Assembly (NCBI GenBank): GCA_021838785.1
Contig: JAKCCV010000008.1
Location: forward strand, 62,001-126,000
Direction: 5' to 3'
Source of the DNA: Acidobacteriota bacterium
Lineage (GTDB): Bacteria; Acidobacteriota; Terriglobia; UBA7540
Length of the DNA: 64,000 bases
Shown: piece after piece, positions 1 to 8,352 of the stretch
Position numbering within the stretch: the stretch's first letter is position 1
Layout: every line of letters starts with the position of its first letter
Notes under the pieces: generated by a model
What the model saw: only the letters and a program-made list of their open reading frames with translations
Databases searched by the model: none
What the model was told of the DNA's origin: nothing
Position numbers and translations under genes: made by a program

Positions 1-881
1 TCCACGATGCGGTTCAGCTTCCTGAGCTCCTCCTCGATCACCTGCAACGTCTTCCGATATTCTTCCGGGCTGCGGGGCTCGGCCAGCACCAGCTCGGTCT
101 CGCCTTGGAGAATCGAAAGGGGCGTGCGAAGCTCATGCGAGGCGTCGGAGACGAATTGCCGCATTTGCCCGACGAGCGAGTGAATTTTCCCAAACAGGCG
201 GTTAAACGTGCCGGCCAAAAGCCCCAATTCGTCGAAGGCCGTCGGCACGGGCACCGGCTGCCAGAAGTCGCCGGCCTCGCGGCTGGTCAGGCGTTCCGTG
301 GTTTCCGCCAGGTGCTCGGTCAGTGCCTTGACCGGAGCCAGACTCTTGCCCACGTACCAGCCGGAAAGCAGAGCCGTGAGCAGAAGGCTAAGCGGAAGCA
401 CCCAAAACGCAATCCCGCGAAAGGTGGCCAAGACTCGGTCGGCTTCGCGCGTGGGCACGGCCACGGCGAGCGCCAGTGACTGCGGCCCGCGCTCGAAAGG
501 AATCACGGCCAGGCGAAGACGGCGGCCGTCGCGCCCCCGCACGGTGCGGAAGAAGGGCTTCGGAGAAGCCGGCAAAAACTGCCCGGGATTTAATTGTCCC
601 GCCGCCAGATTCGCCGAACGCGCCAGGGCTTGGCCGGAGGGCAGCGTGACCTCAAAGAATTCGTTTGGCAGATCGAGCTGTCGAACATCGTCCAGGTCGC
701 GGTCGGTTTCTAAATCTGCAATCAGGGGCTGCGAGGCCTCCACCAGTTCGCGGTCGAGCTGTTGGTGGACTTGGCGGCGCACTAACTCATAGAATCCCAG
801 GTAGGAAGCCGCTAACAGAACCCCCACCACGCCGCAGAAAAGAGCCATCATCCGAAAGCGCAGTGAGCGAGCACCCATCAT
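1..881 (-). CDS. Sensor histidine kinase (3' part beyond window)
   Basis: The visible N-terminal part is a classical two-TM sensor kinase. TM1 is at about residues 11-31, a periplasmic sensor region follows, TM2 is at about 157-177, then a HAMP-like linker leads into a HisKA domain with the H-box SDASHELRTPL. The phospho-accepting His is about residue 249. The ATPase domain lies beyond the left edge. The start ATG overlaps the stop of the upstream response regulator as ATGA, so the two are translationally coupled and should form one two-component system. The Asp- and Gln-rich periplasmic region (about 32-156) gives no ligand clue; the regulator type suggests metal or envelope sensing, but this is only inference. 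Confidence 0.9.
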   Translation of the reverse strand, partial: MMGARSLRFRMMALFCGVVGVLLAASYLGFYELVRRQVHQQLDRELVEASQPLIADLETDRDLDDVRQLDLPNEFFEVTLPSGQALARSANLAAGQLNPGQFLPASPKPFFRTVRGRDGRRLRLAVIPFERGPQSLALAVAVPTREADRVLATFRGIAFWVLPLSLLLTALLSGWYVGKSLAPVKALTEHLAETTERLTSREAGDFWQPVPVPTAFDELGLLAGTFNRLFGKIHSLVGQMRQFVSDASHELRTPLSILQGETELVLAEPRSPEEYRKTLQVIEEELRKLNRIV

Positions 882-1552
882 GATTCTAACCGGAGGCAAT
901 AGCCCACGCCCCGAACCGTGTGGATGAGTTTTTGGGGTTGCTCGTGGTCAATCTTTTGCCGCAGGCGGTTGATGTAAACTTCGACCAGGTTGGAGGCGCT
1001 GTCAAAATGGCAGTCCCAAACGTGCTCCACGATTTCGCTGCGGGTGATGGTGTCCGGGGCGCGGAGCATCAGAAATTCAAGCAAGGCAAATTCTTTGGAG
1101 GTCAGGGGAACGGTTGATCTGCCGCGAACCACGCGGCGTCGGTGCCGGTCCACTTCCAGGTCCGCATAGCGAAGCTTGGCGGTGCCGCGACCCAAATTTC
1201 TGCGCATCAGCGCCCGCAAGCGGGCCAGCAGCTCGGCCAGGGCAAACGGCTTGACCAGATAATCATCGGCGCCGGCATCCAGACCCTCCACGCGCTGCTC
1301 CACTAAACCGCGCGCCGTCAGCATGAGAATGGGGGTTTCCACTCCGGCGTCCCGCAACTTCTGGCAAACTTCAATCCCGCTCAGGCCGGGCAGGCGGATG
1401 TCCAGCAAGATGGCATCGTAGGGATTGGATTTGGCCATCTCCAAGCCTGCCTCTCCGGTCTCGGCCACGTCCACGGCGTAAGCGTTCTCGCGCAAGGCGC
1501 GCGCCGTAAAGCTCGCTACCCTCCGCTCATCCTCCACCACCAAAACCCTCAT
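878..1552 (-). CDS. OmpR/PhoB-family response regulator
   Basis: A 224-residue two-component regulator. The receiver domain (1-115) has the acidic pair E7-D8, the phosphorylation Asp51 in LLDIRLPG, and the conserved Lys in LVKPF. The C-terminal winged helix (about 125-222) includes LTSKEFALLEFLM and the ending TVRGVGYCL typical of OmpR-type DNA-binding domains. It is the first gene of an operon with the downstream histidine kinase (4-bp overlap). Its promoter TATAAT ends only 8 bases before the ATG, so the mRNA is probably leaderless. The output targets are unknown. Confidence 0.95.
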   Translation of the reverse strand: MRVLVVEDERRVASFTARALRENAYAVDVAETGEAGLEMAKSNPYDAILLDIRLPGLSGIEVCQKLRDAGVETPILMLTARGLVEQRVEGLDAGADDYLVKPFALAELLARLRALMRRNLGRGTAKLRYADLEVDRHRRRVVRGRSTVPLTSKEFALLEFLMLRAPDTITRSEIVEHVWDCHFDSASNLVEVYINRLRQKIDHEQPQKLIHTVRGVGYCLRLES

Positions 1553-1560
1553 CGGTAACG

Positions 1561-1589
1561 ATTATAGTGCGCAAACCGGGGCTTGCGAA
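1561..1589 (-). promoter_or_regulatory. Sigma70-type promoter of response regulator, leaderless
   Basis: On the minus strand, TTCGCA (1589-1584), a 17-base spacer and a perfect TATAAT (1566-1561). The start codon at 1552 begins 8 bases after the -10 box, so transcription should begin at or next to the A of ATG. No Shine-Dalgarno sequence fits in that space. Confidence 0.65.
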
Positions 1590-1621
1590 GAGGCAGAGCC
1601 GAAGGCAGGATCGGCCGATTT

Positions 1622-1999
1622 TCACCGCGGAGAGCGGCGACGGGTCATCGGACGCCGGGCGTTTCCGAGCGTGCCTCGGTCGGCTCGGGTTTTCGGTTGG
1701 ATAGCCCGCCGCAGCCGCTTAAGGCTCGCCAGCAGTTTGGGGGGAGGGGACAGCTTCAGTTGACCGTAACGCCGGCAGGCGCTGATGGTCGTGCGTAAGC
1801 TCTCCAGGTAGGCGAGGCAAGGACGACAATCCGCCAGGTGACGCTTCAGCTCTGCGGCGTCGCGCGCCGCCAGTTCACCGTCTAAAAATTCCGAGAGCCG
1901 CGCAAACAGTCGGCGGCAGGCGGCGCGTCCCTCCCGCTGAATGTGAGGGTGAGCAGCCTTTTCCGACCGGCGCGACCGCGGGCGAGGAGAGCCGTCCAT
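1622..1999 (-). CDS. Anti-sigma factor-like zinc-finger protein
   Basis: The 125-residue product carries a zf-HC2 domain (about residues 25-75): a Cys, then LFARLSEFLDGEL, then H-x3-C-x2-C (HLADCRPC), the zinc-binding core of the ZAS anti-sigma factors. There is no transmembrane segment; the C-terminal third is basic and probably disordered. The start lies 6 bases after the stop of the lipoprotein gene upstream, so they are probably co-transcribed. No ECF sigma factor is encoded next to it in this window, so its partner is unknown and it may not act on a sigma factor at all. Confidence 0.7.
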   Translation of the reverse strand: MDGSPRPRSRRSEKAAHPHIQREGRAACRRLFARLSEFLDGELAARDAAELKRHLADCRPCLAYLESLRTTISACRRYGQLKLSPPPKLLASLKRLRRAIQPKTRADRGTLGNARRPMTRRRSPR

Positions 2000-2005
2000 T
2001 TCAGT

Positions 2006-2404
2006 TTAGTGGCTGGATTCCGGCTGGAGTGGCGCTGGCGAAGGGGTCGGAGTCGGCGTTGCGGTTGCGCCACTCTCTCCCATGCCGTGCATTCCTTGAC
2101 CGCCGGCCGGCGCGCTCGCAGTCACTTCCCAACCCGCTCCCTTCTTCTGCAACGTGTATTTCACCAGAACGGCGACCGCGGGCGATTGCTTGCTTTGATA
2201 ACGCACCAGCGCATCGGCGGTGGACCCTGTGAGCTTCAAACTGATAATTTTGGTGGTGAAGTTTTGGAGTGAAAGGTGCGGATCTTGCTTTAAGTGAGCT
2301 TCAATGGCTTGGCGAATGGCGGCCTCCGGCGACCCCGTCTCCGCTCGATGGCAAGCGGGAAGCGCCACCAGCGACAACACCACCACTCCGATGCCGAAGC
2401 GCAC
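2006..2404 (-). CDS. Small lipoprotein, unknown function
   Basis: I choose the GTG at 2404 because AGAGGA lies just upstream and the product then begins with a compact signal peptide ending in a lipobox (ALPAC, Cys about residue 18). The mature protein has one compact domain of about 85 residues with a cystatin-like alternation (helix predicted, then beta strands: an AAIRQAIEAHL helix and later YQSK...VKYTLQKK strands), followed by a Met/Gly-rich stretch and a Thr-Pro repeat tail. The low-complexity tail suggests a flexible envelope linker. Function is unknown. It precedes the anti-sigma-like gene in the same direction. Confidence 0.65.
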   Translation of the reverse strand: MRFGIGVVVLSLVALPACHRAETGSPEAAIRQAIEAHLKQDPHLSLQNFTTKIISLKLTGSTADALVRYQSKQSPAVAVLVKYTLQKKGAGWEVTASAPAGGQGMHGMGESGATATPTPTPSPAPLQPESSH

Positions 2405-2494
2405 TCGATTCCTCTCTTGCTCACGGTACACGAATTCCGCGAGGGTTGTCAAAGTCAGTTATAAGTTCAAAAACTTCTTTTCAAATTCGCTTCA

Positions 2495-2523
2495 TTGACA
2501 CGAGGCCCCGCGAGGTCTAAAAT
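2495..2523 (+). promoter_or_regulatory. Sigma70-type promoter of 97-residue protein gene
   Basis: Perfect TTGACA (2495-2500), 17-base spacer, TAAAAT (2518-2523). Expected transcription start is near 2530, about 30 bases before the TTG start at 2560. Confidence 0.7.
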
Positions 2524-2559
2524 CCCTTTAACGCTACTGGTTCGCCGAAAGGTGCTGAG

Positions 2560-2853
2560 TTGGAACTTGACGACAACTTTAAGCGGTTAGTGCAGGAACT
2601 CGGTCAAGCGATTAACAGCGCCTTGGCCACGTCGGAGGATGTTGCGGACGTGATGGGTCGCATTCGCGCCGCGGGTTACGACCTTCTCCTGGTGCTGGAA
2701 CTCACCATTGGCTTTAACAAGCGCGCTGCCGGCGAAGGGGCTTCGGCGGACGGAGAAAGCTCGCAATCCCCGGTTCCTCTCGAACTGACGTTCAGTCCCG
2801 AAGATGCACGATTTCTTCAGGCGCTAAAAATCAATCTTGACGGCGAAAACTAA
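2560..2853 (+). CDS. Conserved small cytosolic protein, unknown
   Basis: A 97-residue acidic protein with no signal peptide. The start codon is TTG at 2560, with AAAGG about 8 bases upstream and a consensus promoter before it. The N-terminal half is predicted helical with heptad-like spacing (ELGQAINSAL, VADVMGRIRAAG), the middle is hydrophobic (YDLLLVLELTIGF), and a Ser/Gly linker leads to a C-terminal helix (PEDARFLQAL). I do not recognise the family; the strong promoter argues it is really expressed. Monocistronic: the next gene is convergent. Confidence 0.65.
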   Translation: MELDDNFKRLVQELGQAINSALATSEDVADVMGRIRAAGYDLLLVLELTIGFNKRAAGEGASADGESSQSPVPLELTFSPEDARFLQALKINLDGEN

Positions 2854-2905
2854 TCCCTCACGCCGAGCCTAACCGCCCTCCGCAGACCCGAGCAGAGGCC
2901 GAGCA

Positions 2906-5482
2906 TCAGCGTACAGTGAAGGCTTGCTGAAGCGGCACGTTTTCATCCGAGTCGCCGACGTACACGACAAACTTTCCCGGGTCCACCTTCCAGCCATTCG
3001 TCTTGACGTCCCAATACGCCAATGAGCGGCGATCGAGCGTGACCGAAACCCGTTGGCTCTGGCCGGGCATTAAATAGACTCGCTTAAAGCCCTGAAGCTC
3101 TTTGACCGGACGCCGTACCGTCGCCGAAGGGTCGCCCACGTACACTTGCGCCACCTCGGCTCCAGCCCGCTGACCCGTGTTTTTCACGTCAAGGCTTACC
3201 GTAATCGGTCCGTTGGGGGAAGCCACCGAAGGCGTCACTTGCAGATGGCTGAAGGCGAAGGTTGTGTAAGAAAGCCCAAATCCAAACGGAAACAGCGGCT
3301 TCACTTGGCTTTGGTCGTAATAACGGTAGCCAGTGAAAATTCCCTCCTTGTAAACTACCCGATGCGTTCCGGGGATCTCGTAGTAGTGACGATAGGTAGG
3401 ATTATCCTGAACGCGGCGTTCCCAACTGATGGGCAACTTACCCGAAGGGTCCACCTGGCCGAATAGCACGCGGGCTAGCGCCAACCCGGCTTCCGAGCCG
3501 CCATACCAGGTTTCGAGCACGGCCGGCACCCGGTTCAGCCAGGGCAAGGCGTCCACGCTTCCACCGGATGTCAGCACAACAATGGTGCGCGGGTTGGCGG
3601 CGGCAACGGCGCGGATCAAATCGTCCTGGCCGGGCGGCAACTTGAACGTGCGGTCGTGCCCTTCGCCCTCCGTGCGGGCATTGAAACCCACGGAGACGAT
3701 GGCTACATCCGCCATTTTGGCGAGCTTTCGGACATTGGGCTCCAGCATCTCCCGCGCAGGAATCACGCCAAAGCTTGCTCGAATGCGGTCGGTTTGGGGA
3801 AGATAATCCAGCCGCACGCGAGCCGGTTGACCCGCGGGCAGATTCACGACCGCCGACAGCGGATCCTGCGCTTGGCCCGGACCCGCATGGAGGATGTCCT
3901 GGCCATTGACGTAAAGATGGAATGCATCAAGCCCGGCCGCAGCCACAATAAAGCGCTGACGGCCGGAGACCTTGGGCGTGTAGTATCCGACCCAACGAAC
4001 CGACATTTCCTTCTGCGAAGGCGGTGCAAACACAAACCGATCCCAATGGTTCAGATCAGGCACCACGCTGACCTGAACCGGTTTTCCGGCAAACGAAGCG
4101 TTGTCAAATTTCTCCTGTTCCAGGCCGGGATGCTGGCCCTCTTTATCGGTCGTAAAGTTGCTTCGATAGCTCTGAAAGAAAAATTGCATTCCACTCGGGC
4201 CAAACACATCATCCAGCTTCTTGACTCCTTTGTTCCAATAAACCTTGGCGCTCGGCCCCAGATAGTGCGCCAGACCCGTTAAAAAGCTGACGGGCGCAAT
4301 GGCGGTCACATGAGCGCTGCCACCTGCGGAGGCCTCCGCCGGATAGGCATCCGGCCCAATCAAGGCGATGGAGTGAATTTGCTGCCGGTCGAGCGGAAGC
4401 AGATGTCCGTCATTTTTCAGCAACACCATGCTCTGCTCCGCCGATTCGAGCGCCACGGCCAGAGAATGCAGATTGTAAAGCGGCAAATGAAGATCGGTCT
4501 GATCGTGGTTGATGAAGCCGAACTCCACGGCCACGCGCAAAATGCGACGCACTTTGTCATCAATCGTGGCCTCGGAAACTTTCCCTTCACGAATGGCCGG
4601 CAGAAGGGTCGCGGCGTTCATGTAACGCGCCGAAGGCATTTCCAAGTCGAGTCCCGCGTTGGCGTCCGCAATGCCATCATGGGCCGCGCCCCAGTCGGAC
4701 ATCAAAATGCCTCGAAAACCCCATTCTTTCTTCAACACGGTCGTGTCCAGAAATTTGTTGGCGGTGCAGTATTCGCCGTTCACGCGGTTGTAGGCGTCCA
4801 TGACCGCGCCGACGTGCGCCTGCTTGACCGCCGCTTCAAAGACCGGCAGATAAAGCTCACGCAAAGCCCGCTGGCTGACGATGGCATCTTCCTGCATGCG
4901 GTCATATTCGGCGTCATTCACGGCATAGTGCTTGATGGTGGCCACCACGTCTTGGCTCTGGACGCCTCGGATATAGCCCACGGCAATGCGCGAGGCCAGG
5001 TACGGGTCTTCGCCGAAATATTCAAAATTGCGGCCGTTCATCGGCGCCCGGTACATATCCACGCCCGGACCCAGCAAAATGTTGACGCCACGGGCTCGCG
5101 CATCCTGGCCGATGGCCACCCCCACCTTGCGCGCCAGCGCCGGATCCCAGGAGGCCGCCAAGCCAATCCCTCCCGCGTAGGCGATGCTGGGACCCCACAC
5201 GCGAACGCCCACCGGCCCGTCGGACATTTTGAGCCGCGGCAGGCCGATCTGGGGCATGGCATGGGTAAACATTCCATCTACGCCGCCAATCAGGCGGATC
5301 TTCTGCGCCAGCGTCAGCTTGGCCAGCATGGCGTTCACTTGCTGGTTGACTTGCTGGGGTGTCAGGTTCGCGGGATATCCAAATCCCCCGCAGGCTGCCG
5401 GCGCCGCCGCGGCGGCGAATATCAACGCCAGAAAAGCGGCAGTCTTTAAGGCAACAGCAACCTTTGGTGCTCGATGCTTCAT
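2906..5482 (-). CDS. GH3 beta-glucosidase with PA14 insert, exported
   Basis: A secreted glycoside hydrolase family 3 enzyme that probably releases glucose or xylose from beta-linked oligosaccharides. I choose the ATG at 5482 because GGAGG lies 5 bases upstream; an ATG four codons earlier would contain that Shine-Dalgarno. Signal peptide about 1-30, then the GH3 TIM barrel with the substrate-binding KHYAVND motif and nucleophile Asp263 in MSDWGA, the GH3 C-terminal sandwich interrupted by a PA14 carbohydrate-binding domain (about 450-590), and a fibronectin-III-like domain at the end. All family landmarks are intact. A palindrome overlaps its -10 box. Confidence 0.93.
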   Translation of the reverse strand: MKHRAPKVAVALKTAAFLALIFAAAAAPAACGGFGYPANLTPQQVNQQVNAMLAKLTLAQKIRLIGGVDGMFTHAMPQIGLPRLKMSDGPVGVRVWGPSIAYAGGIGLAASWDPALARKVGVAIGQDARARGVNILLGPGVDMYRAPMNGRNFEYFGEDPYLASRIAVGYIRGVQSQDVVATIKHYAVNDAEYDRMQEDAIVSQRALRELYLPVFEAAVKQAHVGAVMDAYNRVNGEYCTANKFLDTTVLKKEWGFRGILMSDWGAAHDGIADANAGLDLEMPSARYMNAATLLPAIREGKVSEATIDDKVRRILRVAVEFGFINHDQTDLHLPLYNLHSLAVALESAEQSMVLLKNDGHLLPLDRQQIHSIALIGPDAYPAEASAGGSAHVTAIAPVSFLTGLAHYLGPSAKVYWNKGVKKLDDVFGPSGMQFFFQSYRSNFTTDKEGQHPGLEQEKFDNASFAGKPVQVSVVPDLNHWDRFVFAPPSQKEMSVRWVGYYTPKVSGRQRFIVAAAGLDAFHLYVNGQDILHAGPGQAQDPLSAVVNLPAGQPARVRLDYLPQTDRIRASFGVIPAREMLEPNVRKLAKMADVAIVSVGFNARTEGEGHDRTFKLPPGQDDLIRAVAAANPRTIVVLTSGGSVDALPWLNRVPAVLETWYGGSEAGLALARVLFGQVDPSGKLPISWERRVQDNPTYRHYYEIPGTHRVVYKEGIFTGYRYYDQSQVKPLFPFGFGLSYTTFAFSHLQVTPSVASPNGPITVSLDVKNTGQRAGAEVAQVYVGDPSATVRRPVKELQGFKRVYLMPGQSQRVSVTLDRRSLAYWDVKTNGWKVDPGKFVVYVGDSDENVPLQQAFTVR

Positions 5483-5502
5483 ATCAACCTCCAATGAAAC
5501 GG

Positions 5503-5515
5503 GGTATTATATACC
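5503..5515 (-). promoter_or_regulatory. -10 box overlapped by palindrome, GH3 promoter
   Basis: The palindrome GGTAT-TAT-ATACC contains the minus-strand -10 TATAAT (5511-5506). No good -35 is visible. A repressor bound here would block RNA polymerase directly, fitting substrate control of a glycosidase. The operator role is inferred. Confidence 0.45.
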
Positions 5516-5582
5516 TACCCGACGCTCTAACGCGCGCCAATATCACCCCATCCGCGCCTCGAGGCTCAAGGACCGACGGGCG

Positions 5583-5588
5583 TATAAT
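5583..5588 (+). promoter_or_regulatory. Probable -10 box of phosphoesterase gene
   Basis: Perfect TATAAT on the plus strand, 25 bases before the TTG start at 5614. No clear -35 at the expected distance, so this is tentative. Confidence 0.4.
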
Positions 5589-5613
5589 CGAAAGTCGAAT
5601 AGCCGGGGCCCAC

Positions 5614-6360
5614 TTGCGCTACCTGATTCTGAGTGACATTCACGCCAACGGCGAGGCCTTAACGCAATGCCTGGAGGCCGCGACAGGTCACTACGATGAG
5701 GTCCTCTGCTTGGGCGATTTGGTGGGTTACGGACCCGACCCGAATTCGGTGACCGAACGTGTGCGGGAGCTGTCGCGGATCATTATCCGCGGCAATCACG
5801 ATCGGGCTTGCGTCGGCCTGCTCGATCCCGGCGAATTTAACCCCTTGGCGCGATGGGCGACTGAATGGACGCGGCGTGAACTCACGCTCGAGAACTTCGA
5901 GTTTCTCCGCTCGCTCCCCATGGGTCCACTCAGCGTGGACGGGTTTCAGATGGTTCACGGCTCGCCGCTGGATGAAGACGAATACATTCTGGGGCCCGTC
6001 GAAGCCCTAACGAACCTTCGGGCCATGACGGCGCCGTGGGTTCTGTTCGGTCATACCCATCATCAAGGCGGATTTGCGCTCTCGCCGAAGGGCCACTTCC
6101 AAGCCATCCGCTGCGCGCGGCTGATGGATGGAGAGCCCAAAATTGTCAAGCTGCTGGACGGGTATGCCTATTTGGTGAACCCCGGGTCGGTGGGACAGCC
6201 TCGTGACGGCGACTGGCGCGCTGCCTACGCTGTTCTCGACCTCGACGAGAAACAAGTGGAATATTTTCGTGTTCCGTATGACCTCGCCAAGACCCAAGCC
6301 AAAATGCGGGCGGCAGGTCTGCCCGAACCCCTCATCGAACGCCTGGCCTTCGGCCGCTAA
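5614..6360 (+). CDS. YfcE/calcineurin-like metallophosphoesterase
   Basis: A 248-residue member of the calcineurin-like phosphoesterases (MPP superfamily, YfcE-type). All metal-binding motifs are present: SDIHANGEA at the N terminus, GDLVGYGPDP, GNHD, a lone His in MVHGSP, and GHTHHQ. The substrate is probably a phosphodiester or phosphomonoester and cannot be named from sequence. I start it at the TTG at 5614 because the D-x-H motif must be near residue 9; an open frame continues upstream but runs into the divergent GH3 promoter region. It is transcribed divergently from the GH3 gene. Confidence 0.88.
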   Translation: MRYLILSDIHANGEALTQCLEAATGHYDEVLCLGDLVGYGPDPNSVTERVRELSRIIIRGNHDRACVGLLDPGEFNPLARWATEWTRRELTLENFEFLRSLPMGPLSVDGFQMVHGSPLDEDEYILGPVEALTNLRAMTAPWVLFGHTHHQGGFALSPKGHFQAIRCARLMDGEPKIVKLLDGYAYLVNPGSVGQPRDGDWRAAYAVLDLDEKQVEYFRVPYDLAKTQAKMRAAGLPEPLIERLAFGR

Positions 6361-6384
6361 GCGGCCGCCAACATGTTGGGCGGC
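6352..6384. terminator. Hairpins between convergent genes
   Basis: GGCCGC-TAA-GCGGCC spans the stop codon of the phosphoesterase, followed at once by a second stem (6364-6384, GCCGCC against GGGCGGC with one bulge). There is no T-run, so a Rho-independent role is doubtful. They sit between genes that converge. Confidence 0.35.
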
Positions 6385-6433
6385 GCTGCCAGCACGGTTG
6401 CCCGAGGCGCAGTGACAAATCGCCGCCAGCGGT

Positions 6434-6934
6434 TCAGAAAATAACGCGAATCGGCACAGCCCGGGGAGGCGCTTGATTCCAATCGGGCGATACGTGCTCG
6501 AATGAAACGCTGAAGGGGCGAGTTTCACTCGGCTTTAAGGGAGGATCCTGAGTGGAAACCGGCACGGCGCTCGTTTGGAAGACCACTTTCTTGCCGTACA
6601 GATCCATGAATTGAAGTTCCAGCTTCACATAACGGACGGTTCTCGACCCCTTGTTGACGATGTCCGCATCCAGGGTCACAATCCGCTCTCCCAAAAGATT
6701 CCGCGCGGCCATCATCTTGGCATGAGTCACCTCAATGTTGGGAAGGTAAGCTTGCTCCTGCGGCGTGGAAGTCGAGTTTGGTGAAACCCTAGAAGAGGGG
6801 CCGCAGGCCACAAGACTCGGCAGGAAAAAACCGAGTAGAAGCGGCCACCGTCGGCGGCGAACTTTCAATTTACGACGCCAGCAGATGCCAACGCTCCGGG
6901 GCGCGCGGTTTAAATCATGGGGATTTTCCTTCAT
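6434..6934 (-). CDS. DUF2393/FxLYD-like lipoprotein
   Basis: A 166-residue predicted lipoprotein. A basic N region (WRRKLKVRRRR) and a hydrophobic core end in the lipobox LVAC. The mature part contains one immunoglobulin-like beta domain of the FxLYD/DUF2393 type: NIEVTHAKM, then VNKGSRTVRYVKLELQFMD, then PLKPSETRPFSVSFE, the pattern of proteins that handle exported or surface partners. Such proteins are frequent in Acidobacteriota. It lies just downstream of the tldD-tldE pair in the same orientation, 18 bases after tldE, so it may be in that operon. No enzymatic residues are visible. Confidence 0.7.
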   Translation of the reverse strand: MKENPHDLNRAPRSVGICWRRKLKVRRRRWPLLLGFFLPSLVACGPSSRVSPNSTSTPQEQAYLPNIEVTHAKMMAARNLLGERIVTLDADIVNKGSRTVRYVKLELQFMDLYGKKVVFQTSAVPVSTQDPPLKPSETRPFSVSFEHVSPDWNQAPPRAVPIRVIF

Positions 6935-6952
6935 GCGAGGTGGCAGGGCGGG

Positions 6953-8317
6953 CTAAGCTCCGCCCACGGTAAGACCCTCCAGCAGAAGTGTCGGCGCGGC
7001 CACGGGGCCGCGAAATTCAAGGTCGGAACCCACCATCCGAATGCCGTGAAGCATCTCCGCCAGATTGCCGGCGATGGTGACTTCGGCCACCGGATAAGTC
7101 AATTGGCCGTTCTCAATCCATTGACCGGCGGCGCCACGGGAATAATCTCCCGTCACGACATTCACCCCAAAGCCGATAAGTTCGGTCACGTACAAACCGT
7201 TCTTCACCGACCGAATGATTTCCTCGGGTGAGTGCGGGCCGCCGTGCAGATAGAAATTTTTCGGGCCCACGCTCGGCGGGCCCGCCGGGCCACGCACCGC
7301 GTTGCCCGTCGTGCGGAGGCCGAGCTTCCGCGCCGTATAAGAGTTTAACAAATAGTTCTGAAGAACGCCTTGGACCACCACCGGAGTGACACCCGAGCAG
7401 ACACCTTCGTCGTCAAAAGGGCGAGAGCCCAAGCCGCCCGGGCGCACGCCATCATCGGTGATGGTGACAGTTTCGGCGGCAATTTTTTGGCCTAGGCATC
7501 CCGCCAGAAACGACGCGCGGCGGTAGATGGCATCACCGCGTAACGCCTCGAAGACATTCCCTAGTAACGAGGCCGCCGTCTCAGGATCGAAAACGACCGG
7601 AACCCTCCGCGTGGCGACCTTGCGCGCTCCCAAGCGCCGCAGGGCGCGTTCGGCCGCTTTCCGACCGATGGACTCCGGCGATTCCAGAGCCGCGACGCTC
7701 CGAGCTACCGAATACCAATAATCCCGCTCCAGGCGCTTGCCTGAGGCACCTGCCGCCTCGGCGACCGGCGTCGCAGAAACGGCACAGTAAGACGACCGGT
7801 ACGCGCCTGAAAAACCATAGGAGTTGACATAAACCTTCACCGTGACGCCGGACTCCAACGACGCGCCTTCGGAGTTGACAATGCGAGGGTCCACCTGGAA
7901 CGCGGCCGCCTCGGCGCGGGCGGCCATCTCAATCCGTTGAGCGGTGGACACTTCAGAGACGTCCTCGGAGTAGAGGGCGAGCTCGCCTTGATATTGGCCG
8001 AGAGCGTCGGGCTCAGCCAAGCCAGCCAGCGGGTCCGCGGAGGTTACGCGCGCCATCTCGGAGGCGCGGCTTACGAGCTTGTCAAGCGAAGCGGGCGTAA
8101 AGTCGCTGGTAAAAGCGGAAGCGCTGCTTGTCCCGACAAACACTCGCAGGCCGAGCGATTTTGAGGTTGCCTCCTTCAGCCGCTCAATTCTCCCCATGCG
8201 CACGCCCACCGAAAACTCATCGCCTTCCCAGGCAATGACTTCCGCCGCCGTGGCTCCACGGCGCACTGCGTCTTCAACCAAACTGCAAGCCATGGGTTCG
8301 AGAGGAGATTGGGTCAT
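6953..8317 (-). CDS. tldE: TldE/PmbA-family protease subunit
   Basis: The non-catalytic partner of the TldD/TldE heterodimer that degrades unfolded peptides and matures some modified peptides in Proteobacteria. The 454-residue product has the PmbA landmarks: VRMGRIERLKEA near the N terminus, the glycine-rich DDEGVCS and VQGVLQNYLLNSYTARKLG region, and SRGAAGQWIENGQL near the end. It lacks the HExxxH metal motif, as expected for TldE. I chose the ATG at 8317 (GGA 8-9 bases upstream). It follows tldD by 35 bases on the same strand. Confidence 0.93.
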   Translation of the reverse strand: MTQSPLEPMACSLVEDAVRRGATAAEVIAWEGDEFSVGVRMGRIERLKEATSKSLGLRVFVGTSSASAFTSDFTPASLDKLVSRASEMARVTSADPLAGLAEPDALGQYQGELALYSEDVSEVSTAQRIEMAARAEAAAFQVDPRIVNSEGASLESGVTVKVYVNSYGFSGAYRSSYCAVSATPVAEAAGASGKRLERDYWYSVARSVAALESPESIGRKAAERALRRLGARKVATRRVPVVFDPETAASLLGNVFEALRGDAIYRRASFLAGCLGQKIAAETVTITDDGVRPGGLGSRPFDDEGVCSGVTPVVVQGVLQNYLLNSYTARKLGLRTTGNAVRGPAGPPSVGPKNFYLHGGPHSPEEIIRSVKNGLYVTELIGFGVNVVTGDYSRGAAGQWIENGQLTYPVAEVTIAGNLAEMLHGIRMVGSDLEFRGPVAAPTLLLEGLTVGGA

Positions 8318-8352
8318 CTGAATTTCCAAAATTACAACGGAAACCGGCCGGT

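Noticed and set aside
4310-5449. Plus-strand open frame antisense to the GH3 gene
   Set aside because: Overlaps a full-length GH3 enzyme with intact motifs on the other strand; no ribosome binding site or domain.
5359-5613. Upstream extension of the phosphoesterase frame
   Set aside because: It would cross the promoter of the divergent GH3 gene and place the D-x-H metal motif about 95 residues from the N terminus, unlike the family.
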